Below, in pieces: positions 53,801 through 62,900 of a stretch of DNA of 64,000 bases. Each line of letters begins with the position of its first letter. The stretch's first letter is position 1. The position numbers and the translations under genes were made by a program. The notes beneath the pieces are model-generated. The model searched no databases. It saw only the letters and a program-made list of their open reading frames with translations, and had not been told where the DNA came from. Source of the stretch: Saprospirales bacterium (GTDB lineage: Bacteria > Bacteroidota > Bacteroidia > Chitinophagales > Saprospiraceae); contig JADJTT010000008.1 in the NCBI GenBank assembly GCA_016711045.1, positions 310,001-374,000 on the forward strand, written 5' to 3'.

Positions 53801-53829
53801 CGACACGCAAGATGGTAATACTGGAATAA
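23870..53829 (+). CDS. Giant multi-module surface adhesin of about 10,000 residues, gene 4
   Basis: ATG 23870 is chosen over upstream in-frame codons because it opens a signal peptide (MKKRTQIHQQN ... SLGLSLSAQ) after an A-rich leader. Order: three cohesin-like/DUF11 units (23999-29150), two HYR modules (29150-29650), 36 SprB repeats (29655-38193), a PKD-like module (38194-38480), about 37 HYR modules (38487-49260) with a C-type lectin-like domain and a GATase-like domain nested in two of them, a block shared with gene 5 (49260-52590), a carboxypeptidase-regulatory-like module (52600-52755), a dockerin (52756-52985), a cohesin-like domain (53160-53570) and a T9SS type A tail (53577-53829). 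23870-43651 is one uninterrupted frame of 6,594 codons. Breaks occur near 43640, 49780, 50480 and 50745. SprB repeats are known from the Flavobacterium gliding adhesin SprB, so surface adhesion is the likely role; export by T9SS follows from the tail. Confidence 0.85.
23999..29150 (+). repeat. Tandem cohesin-like/DUF11 units at the N-terminus of gene 4
   Basis: Unit 1 (about 24000-25840) and unit 2 (25840-27680) are each about 1.84 kb and have the same order: cohesin-like domain (VRFxNPxxDC, FGxNVRFxYDDD, CPSVVWDLE), one DUF11 module, two VLKTDA-type DUF11-related modules. Unit 3 (27680-29150) has a cohesin-like domain and two DUF11 modules. Gene 3 begins with the same order, so gene 3 and gene 4 share a common N-terminal plan. 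The cohesin assignment rests on domain size and strand pattern, not on a search. Confidence 0.65.
29655..38193 (+). repeat. 36 SprB repeats in gene 4
   Basis: I counted 36 modules of 75-85 residues. The pattern is DVSCNGGNDG, xATGGTxPYxYxWSNG, GLSAGxYTVTVTDANGC, and an ending QP, EP or DP. Nearly all modules have two cysteines. The array shows a period of four modules: modules 2, 6, 10 and so on to 34 all end in DP, and the modules after them open with TG, NG, SG or VFDL/IFDL. SprB repeats are established in surface adhesins of gliding Bacteroidota. Confidence 0.9.
39598..39992 (+). other. C-type lectin-like domain nested in a HYR module (gene 4)
   Basis: About 132 residues beginning YQYLGTYDGNHYYVS and containing AAQYGGSLVAIESAGEQAQL, YWIGLVYTD and FLWTNGQTLGYTNWGPGQP, ending RRAILEIP. 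This is the C-type lectin-like pattern (GGxLVAI, WIGL, W-NW-PGQP). It lies between TDNCGSVTPTIPG and GAEFAVGVTSVAYTATD, so it splits one HYR module just after DNC. The typical EPN or QPD sugar-binding triplet is not evident (a QPG occurs), so ligand type cannot be assigned. Confidence 0.7.
43669..44333 (+). other. GATase/ThuA-like alpha-beta domain nested in a HYR module (gene 4)
   Basis: About 222 residues begin LPTIALFYDGNYVDTQ and alternate strands and helices (GFPVVLIDQLNDY, ANILLLPALTES, NGGKVLTMGGGTGAN, GSILYFGWSF). The layout suggests a class I glutamine-amidotransferase-like or ThuA-like Rossmann-type fold. The position where a GATase has its nucleophilic Cys reads MGGGTGA, so it should not be an amidotransferase. 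It sits after DNC in a module whose paralogues run directly from DNCPGEL into TITQSPVAGSTF. The gene frame breaks 30 bases upstream. Confidence 0.55.
52756..52985 (+). other. Dockerin type domain (gene 4)
   Basis: Two duplicated calcium-loop/helix segments: ENAANGVTTYDMVLITRHIL and DANNSGTVSTLDLVAIRKVI. The second loop has D1-N3-S5-T7-S9-D12, the classic dockerin spacing. It is followed by a cohesin-like domain (KTYEVPFYGDDQEVSGYQFT, 53160-53570) and the T9SS tail. Dockerins bind cohesins in the presence of calcium; the partner here is not known. Confidence 0.75.
53502..53519. repeat. 18-bp perfect palindrome inside gene 4
   Basis: CCCCGATAGCTATCGGGG encodes part of AEAYPDSYRGDGQ. The homologous position in gene 5 (63706-63729) reads AEAYDPNGE, three residues shorter, and lacks the palindrome, so it appears as an in-frame insertion. 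I recall similar palindromes scattered in Bacteroidota genomes; copy number here cannot be tested from one window. Confidence 0.6.
53577..53829 (+). other. T9SS type A C-terminal domain (gene 4)
   Basis: The last 84 residues match the type A sorting domain: ELYQNIPNPFTGVTRIGFRL, then a strand pair ATLTIMDASGRVLRVL, a GVLYYQLET strand and a basic end RKMVILE. Such tails direct export across the outer membrane by T9SS and are then removed, with the protein usually attached to the surface. Confidence 0.85.
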
Positions 53830-53865
53830 TACGAAGGAAAAACACGGCTTTTTCCAACAGAAAGA

Positions 53866-53896
53866 AACCCCCGCAGGCACTGCCTGCGGGGGTTTT
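53866..53896 (+). terminator. Strong intrinsic terminator after gene 4
   Basis: The arms AACCCCCGCAGGCA and TGCCTGCGGGGGTT form a near-perfect GC-rich stem (effective loop a few bases), followed by TT, then CTGTTTTT. It lies 37 bases after the stop of gene 4 and separates it from gene 5. Confidence 0.85.
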
Positions 53897-53947
53897 CTGT
53901 TTTTGGCATGGTATTTGGCTTTGATCCTGCAGGAAAAACTATTTACT

Positions 53948-56900
53948 ATGAGAAACTACACCTTGGGGCTGTTGTTCAGCCTGCTTTTCGCTGTTACTGC
54001 CTATGCACAACCAAGTTGCGGCGGAAATAACCCTGGAGGACCCACCACTGCAAACTATTCGGATAATGTGGTCGGCTCCTCTTTTACTGCAACCCCGGAT
54101 TGTCTGGGTGAGTTGAATGAAGTTGAACTCAAAAGGGCCCCAGGCGGTGGTGGCCAGGGCGCTGAATTTCGCCTGTATGACGGCCTGATCGGGTCTGGCG
54201 GAGTACTCATTTTTTCCCAAAACATTACCCTCTATTCAGGGGATAATATGATCGAGTTGAACGCAAGTCCTGGAAATCCAATCCCTTGTTTAGTGCAGGA
54301 TCATGTGTATACTTTTGTCGTTGATCGGTTTGGCCCAAGCAACGTAACCCTCCAGGGGTATAACACCAATAACTACCCCGGTGGAGCAGTCTACACCAAT
54401 TCGGGTGGGTATAACACGAGCGGTGATCTCTTCTTCTCCTTCACCGGTACGGATGATGCGGAAATTGATGTCCAGGGGCAGGCTATTTCTATCCCGGATG
54501 GAGATGCCACGCCACAGGTAGCAGACGATACCGACTATGGAGTTATCTCGATTGGTAATACGGCAACCCATACCTTCAGCATCCTGAATACAGGAACGGC
54601 AAACTTGCTGCTCACCGGAACACCCTATGTAACACTTTCCGGCGATCCGGAATTTGCCGTAACTACCCAACCGGCATCCGGAACCCTGATGCCCAATGAG
54701 GTGGTGACCTTTTCTATCACCTATACGCCTGCCGTAAATGGAGTGGTGTCCACTGCGACAGTATCTATTCTCAATACCGATTGTAACGAAGAAACATATA
54801 CCTTCCTCATCCAGGGAGAAGCTTTTGAATGCATAGAACCTGATATTCCAACCCTGAGTACAACCGATAATAACGTGTGCCCGAACACCCTGCTCACCCT
54901 TTCCGTGGCCTCCGGAAATTTGAATGACGCCACCGACTGGGTTTGGTACGACGATGTATGCGGCGGCAATCAGGCCGGGACAGGAACCAGCATTATGGTT
55001 TCTCCGACGAGTACCACCACCTACTTCGTAAGAGGGGAGGGGGGCTGTGTAACGCCCGGCTCTTGTGGAGAGATTACCATTACCGTGGAAGACCTGGAAG
55101 CCCCGGTCCTCACTTGCCCCGACCCGGTTACCCTGGAGGTCGATGCTTCCTGTGAGGCGCCGGTCCCGGATTTGACCCTGTTACAAGGCACGGTGTTGGC
55201 AAATAGCGTAACTGAATTTTCCGGCGCCCAAGGCCAGGATGGTTGGTATTATGGCTACTATCCGCCTGCCGATCCTATGGCTTTCACAGCGCTGGACCCC
55301 ATGAACTTTTCCATGAACACCTGGTTTGGCACGCAGACCGGGGGAACTCCGACCATCGATCCTTCCGGCGGCCAGCCGGGGATCGATGACGGGGTTTGGT
55401 CCGTACGGCGTTGGATCAGCGACTATACCGGATTGATATCCGTTTCCGGGACTTATTTCGATCGCGACCTCAACTGCGGGGATGGGGCCAACGTGGGCAT
55501 TTTCCACAACGGCACTCCAATATTTTTTGCATTCAGTATTCCCGGAACACCTGCTAATTATTCTTTCGATATATGGGTGGAAGCTGGCGATCAGATTGAT
55601 CTGGTAATTGACCCGTTATTCGATACCGCATGCGATGATACCGAACTTACCGCGGAGATGACTATAAATTCCGGGTTGATGGTTACCGACAATTGTGGGC
55701 TATCCATGGTGACGATTACCCAGGATCCAGTTGCGGGCACGCTGGTAAATGCAGGGATCACTACAGTAACCCTGACGGCTACTGATGGCATGGGGAATAG
55801 TGATGTCTGCACAGTCGACCTGACATTCGAAGATACTATCCTGCCGGAAGCGCTCTGCCAGAATGCAACAGTCCAATTGGACGCGGCCGGTATGGGTACG
55901 CTTACCCCTGCAGAAGTGGACAATGGCTCCAACGATGCCTGTGGCGTTCAAACCCTGGCCTTGGATCAGGAAAATTTTGATTGTAATGATATCCTGGGTC
56001 CGAACGTAGTGACCTTGACGGTGACGGACGTAAACGGCAATTCGAACACCTGCACGGCCACCATAACGGTAGAAGACAACGTGCCCCGGAAGCCCTATGC
56101 CAGAACGCAACAGTCCAACTGGACGCGACCGGCATGGGTAGCATCACGCCTGCCCAAGTAGACAATGGCTCCAACGACGCCTGCGGGGCTTCAACGCTGG
56201 CCCTCGACCAGGAAGATTTTGATTGCAATGACGTATTTGGGTCCGAATACAGTGACCCTGACGGTGACGGATGTAAACGGCAATTCGAACACATGCACGG
56301 CTACCATTACGGTGGAAGACAATATTGCCCCGGAAGCGCTGTGCCAGAACGTAACGGTCCAACTGGATGCGACCGGTGCGGGTAGCATCACGCCTGCCCA
56401 GGTAGACAACGGCTCGAATGACGCCTGCGGAATCGCCACGCTGGCCCTCGACCAGGAAGATTTCGACTGCACGGACGTAGGCCCGAATACCGTGACCTTG
56501 ACGGTGACGGATGTAAACGGCAACTCGAACACGTGCACGGCTACGATTACGGTAGAAGATAACGTGGCCCCGGAAGCCCTGTGCCAGAATGTAACAGTCC
56601 AATTGGATGCGGCCGGTACGGGCAGCATCACCCCGGCGCAAGTAAATAATGGCTCGAATGATGCCTGTGGGGGTTCAAACCCTGGCCCTCGATCAGGTAA
56701 ATTTCGACTGCACAGACGTATGGGTCCGAATACCGTGACCTTGACGGTGACGGATGTAAACGGCAATTCAAACACGTGCACCGCTACCATTACGGTGGAA
56801 GATAACGTGGCCCCGCAAGCCCTGTGCCAGAACCTCACAGTTGAGCTTGACGCAGCGGGTGCGGGGAGCATCACACCTGCCCAGGTAGACAACGGCTCGA

Positions 56901-59900
56901 ATCCAACTTGACGCAGCGGGTGCGGGGAGCATCACGCCTGCCCAGGTAGATAACGGCTCGAATGATGCCTGCGGAATCGCCACGCTGGCCCTCGACCAGG
57001 AAGATTTCGACTGCACGGACGTAGGCCCGAATACCGTGACCCTGACGGTGACGGATGTAAATGGCAACTCGAACACGTGCACGGCTACGATTACGGTAGA
57101 AGACCCTATCGCCCCGGAAGCGCTGTGCCAGAACGTAACGGTCCAACTGGATGCGACCGGTGCGGGCAGCATCACACCTGCCCAGGTAGACAACGGCTCG
57201 AATGACGCCTGTGGAATCGCTACGCTGGCCCTCGACCAGGTAGATTTCGACTGCACAGACGTAGGTCCAAATACCGTGACCTTGACGGTGACGGATGTAA
57301 ACGGCAATTCAAACACGTGCACCGCTACCATTACAGTGGAAGATAACGTGGCCCCGGAAGCGCTATGCCAGAACCTGACAGTTGAGCTTGACGCGGCGGG
57401 TACGGGGAGCATCACGCCTGCGCAGGTGAATAACGGCTCGAACGATGCCTGCGGGGTAGCTTCATTGGCCCTCGACCAGGTAGATTTCGACTGCACAGAC
57501 GTAGGCCCGAACACGGTGACCTTGACGGTGACGGACGTAAACGGCAACTCGAACACGTGCACCGCTACCATTACGGTAGAAGATAACGTGGCCCCGGAAG
57601 CGCTGTGCCAGAACGTAACGGTCCAGCTGAATTTGGCTGGTCTCGGCAGCATCACCCCGGCGCAGGTAAATAACGGCTCGAATGATGCCTGTGGAGTGGC
57701 TTCATTGGCCCTCGACCAGGTAGATTTCGACTGCACGGACGTAGGCCCGAACACGGTAACCCTGACGGTGACGGACGTAAACGGCAATTCAGCTTCCTGC
57801 ACGGCTACGATTACGGTAGAAGACAATGTCGCCCCGGAAGCGCTGTGCCAGAATGTAACAGTCCAATTGGATGCGGCCGGTATGGGTACGCTTACCCCTG
57901 GAGAAGTGGACAATGGTTCCAACGATGTCTGTGGTGTTCAAACCCTGGCCTTAGACCAGGAAAGTTTTGATTGTAATGATATCCTGGGTCCGAATACCGT
58001 GACCTTGACGGTGACGGACGTAAACGGCAATTCAAGCACCTGTACAGCCACGGTAACCGTAGAAGACAACGTGGCCCCGGAAGCCCTGTGCCAGAATGCA
58101 ACAGTTCAATTGAACGCGGCCGGCATGGGTACGCTTACCCCTGCAGAAGTAGACAATGGCTCCAACGATGCCTGCGGGCTTCAAACGCTGGCCCTGGATC
58201 AGGAAATTTTTGATTGTAATGATATTTTGGGTCCGAACGTAGTGACCTTGACGGTGACGGACATAAACGGCAATTCAAACACATGCACGGCTACCATTAC
58301 GGTAGAAGACAACGTGGCTCCGGAAGCGCTATGCCAAGGCCTGACAGTCCAATTGGATGCTTCAGGTGCGGACAGCATTACCCCGGCGCAAGTAAATAAT
58401 GGCTCGACCGATGCCTGCGGGATAGCTTCATTGGCCCTCGACCAGGTAGATTTCGACTGCACGGACGTAGGCCCAAATACCGTGACCTTGACGGTGACGG
58501 ACGTAAACGGCAACTCGAACACGTGCACCGCTACCATTACGGTAGAAGATAACGTGGCCCCGGAAGCCCTGTGCCAGAACCTCACAGTTGAGCTTGACGC
58601 AGCGGGTGCGGGCAGCATCACTCCTGCGGAGGTGAATAATGGCTCGACCGATGCCTGCGGGATAGCTTCATTGGCCCTTGACCAGGTAGATTTCGACTGC
58701 ACAGACGTAGGCCCAAATACCGTGACCTTGACGGTGACGGACGTAAACGGCAACTCGAACACGTGCACGGCTACGATTACGGTAGAAGATAACGTGGCCC
58801 CGGAAGCGCTATGCCAAGGCCTGACAGTCCAATTGGATGCTTCAGGTGCGGGCAGCATCACCCCGGCGCAAGTAAATAACGGCTCGACCGATGCCTGTGG
58901 GATAGCTTCATTGGCCCTCGACCAGGTAGATTTCGACTGCACAGACGTAGGCCCGAATACAGTGACCTTGACGGTGACGGACGTAAACGGCAATTCGAAC
59001 ACATGCACGGCTACCATTACGGTAGAAGATAACGTGGCCCCGGAAGCGCTGTGCCAGAACGTGACGGTCCAACTGGATGCGACCGGTGCGGGCAGCATCA
59101 CTCCTGCGGAGGTGAATAATGGCTCGACCGATGCCTGCGGGGTAGCTTCATTGGCCCTCGACCAGGTATATTTCGACTGCACAGACGTAGGCCCGAACGT
59201 AGTGACCTTGACGGTGACGGACGTAAACGGCAACTCGAACACGTGCACCGCTGCCATTACGGTAGAAGATAACGTGGCCCCGGAAGCGCTGTGCCAAGGC
59301 GTAACGGTCCAGCTGAATCTGGCTGGTCTCGGCAGCATCACCCCTGCGGAGGTGAATAACGGCTCGAATGATGCCTGTGGAATCGCCACGCTGGTCCTCG
59401 ACCAGGTAGGTTTCAACTGCGACGACATTGGACTGAACACCGTAACACTGACGGTAACGGATGTAAATGGTAATTCAAGCACCTGCACCTCCACCATTAC
59501 GGTGTTGGCCAGTGCTGCCTGCCCTGTACCCGATATCCACAATTACGGAGGTCCTAATGTCTCTGACCCCTGCACTTGCCTTTCCGATGGAAAATTTGCA
59601 GAAGAGATCGTTATCGGCCCAACCTTACCCGGAATGCAATGGAAAGTAGCGCAAAACAACGGCCTGTTGAATGCGAATACCTTATTGCCCTTCCCCGCCG
59701 GTACCCCGTTCATGGAGATTCCGATCAATATGAACGAGAGTATTTACGTGCTACCAGGTGTCCATATCGATGCCATTGGGTATTCGCTCCAGGCTGAAAA
59801 TCCATTTTACCCGAATGTAACCCTTACTATAGGTAATACCTGCTATTACCCTGATCCTGAGATCATTGGACTTGGTGATCTGTATTGCCTGAATTCCGAT

Positions 59901-62900
59901 CCAGTAGAACTGACCGGGGAAGCTGGCGGGGTAGCCCTGATTTCTGAATCCTTCACTATTGACGGAATACCTGCCACCTTCTTTGATCCGATGGCGTTGG
60001 GTGGAGGACTCCATACCGTGACCTATACGGTTGATGCAGGCACGGCCGGTTCTTTTGACCCGAGCGACCCGGGCTGTGCGGCTTCCGTTTCGCAGGAAGT
60101 GGAAGTAGTGACAGAATCCCCCGGAGTGATGGTCTGCAACGACCTGGTATTGGTTTCGGTAGATGAGAATTGCGAAGCCTTCATCGATGGCGATATGGTG
60201 CTGGAAGGCGACTATTATTGCTATGATGATTTTCAGGTGAATATTTATTACAATATCAACCCAATTCCCAACCCAATCCCCAGTTCCTATCTTGGGCTCA
60301 CCTTGAATTATACGGTGGTGAACCTCAATACCTGGAATGAATGTTCCGGCCAGATAATCCTGGGCGATGAATGGGAACCAATGATTTTTTGCTCGACCGA
60401 TCCTTATGTAATCGGCTGCAACGAAGACCTATCGCTCGTACCTGAGCCACTGTATGGAGATAACTGCGGGGTAGCCAATATCGAATTGGTCAGCATGACT
60501 TACCTCGATACGGATGCTTGTGATGACGGGATGATCCTGGTAGAACAGGTGTGGATCGCTACGGACGCTTCGGGTAATGTATCCGAGCCCTGTACTCGCC
60601 TCATCGAGATTCATCGGACAGCCAACGACCTGATCGATTTCCCGAACGATATTACCTGGGAATGTACGCAATACAACCAATATCCCAATATTACCAACCC
60701 TGAACCGCTTCATCCCACTATCCTGGCGATGCAGCAGGGAACGAATCTGATAAATGCCACAGGTCTTGGTCTTCCCGGCTATTTGGCCCAATCGGGCTCC
60801 GGGGTGCCGGGCGGAATACAAGGCACCTACTGCGGTTATGCCTTTACGCACAGCGATCAAATTACCGGTCTTTGCGGTAGCAGCTTCCAGATCATACGCA
60901 CCTGGACGGTGCTGGATGAGTGCACGGGCGAATTGATCACAAGCAACATATTTGGCGAGGACAACGTCCAACTCATCCGGGTGGTAGATGTGACACCTCC
61001 GGTAGTGACGGTGCCTCCATTCACGCTGTCAGCCAATATACCGGGTTCGGCGCCGGGCACTTGTAAGTCTCAAGGCCTGCTGCCGCCACCAACGGTTACC
61101 GACAACTGCAACACCTGGACGTACCGGATCTTCACGCCGATAGGGGAGGTAACCTACCTGCCGAACGGCTGGGGCGCCATCCCTTCCCCTGGACTGGGCC
61201 TTGGGTTCCATACCATCACCTATCAGGTGACGGATGCCTGCGGCAATATGACGACCCTGGGCGTGCAAGTCCAGGTGGTTGATGACATAGCGCCGACAGC
61301 TATTTGCGACGAGATCACGGATGTGAACCTGACAAGCGATGGGCAGGCAGTGGTGAATGCCATGACCTTCGACGACGGAAGCTTTGACAACTGCTGCCTC
61401 AGCGGGTTCACGGTGCGCCGTCTGAACGGAGATTGCGACGGCAACCCGGATGACTTTGATCCCACGGTGGTCTTCTGCTGTGAGGACGTAAATAACAACC
61501 CGATCCTGGTGGTGCTGCGGGTGGAAGATTGCTTCGGCAATTACAACGAATGCCAGGTAGAGGTAATCGTCAACGACAAGATCAGCCCGATCCTGCTGAC
61601 CTGCCCGCCGAGCACAGCGATCTCGTGCGAGGTGTACAACGCCACGTACATGATGCCGCTGTCGCTGGGCAATGAGAGCATCCTGGATAATTTCGGGACA
61701 GCTGAGTTCTACGACAACTGCCTCAGCACACTGAATGTAGACTACACGGTAACGGTATCGATCGATAACTGTAGCAAGGGTGTGATCACCCGCAAGTGGA
61801 CGGCATCGGACGATGCGGGCAATGGTCCGCTGTATTGCACGCAAACCATTCAGGTATACCACATAAGCGACTGGGTGGTGGAATTTCCGGCCGATGTGCT
61901 GGTGGAATGCACCGATGGCCAATTGCCGCCGACCGGGGAGCCGGAGATCTTCTTTGACGACTGCGAGCTGATCGCCACCTCGTATGAAGACCAGACCTTT
62001 ACGGTGGTGCCGGATGCCTGCTACAAGATCCAGCGGATCTGGACGGTGATCAACTGGTGTATCTACGACCAATACGGTAGCGATGTATACAGCGAATCGG
62101 GCAAATCCGAATCGAACCTGAATGTGGACTGGGACGGCGATGGCGACAAAGACAGCCGGACCTTCCGGGATGGCTGGAACAGCACGGGCTCCCCTGGCCA
62201 GGCCGATGGGTTTATCACTTTCAAACAGATCATCAAGGTGATCGACGAGGAAGCGCCTGAATTTGTGGTCCCGGCGATCAACGGCTGCGTGACCTCAGAT
62301 TGTGCGGCGGACATCCTACTGCCGTACCCGACGGTAATGGACGATTGTTCCCTGAGCTTCAAGGTGGATATCACGGGTGACTTCGGTTCTTTCCCGAACA
62401 TTACCGGAGCAGTGACGATCCCGGATGTGGAAATCGGAATTTATTCGGTCACTTATGCAGTGAGGGACAACTGCGGCAATACGGCCTACCAGACCATAAG
62501 CGTAGAAGTGCAAGACTGCCTGAAGCCTACGCCCTTGTGCGACTTCGGATTGGTGGTAGACATTATGCAAACGGACATGGTCGAGGTATTTGCCATCGAC
62601 CTGGATGAAGGCAGCACAGATAATTGCGGAAATGGCGATTTGTTATTCAGCTTTTCGGCAGATATCAGTGAGGTGAGCATCGTATTTACCTGTGCCAACC
62701 TGGGGGATAACCCGGTAAAGATGTGGGTAACGGATGAAAATGGCAACCAGGATTTCTGCGAGACGAAGATCATCGTTCAAGACAACTTCAATTGGTGTGG
62801 ACAGCAGAACACCCCAACGATCTCTGGTTTGGTCACGGATGAATACAGCGAGAGTCTTGAAGGCGTAATGGTAGAAGTGAACGGTGGAGCCTGGAACCAA

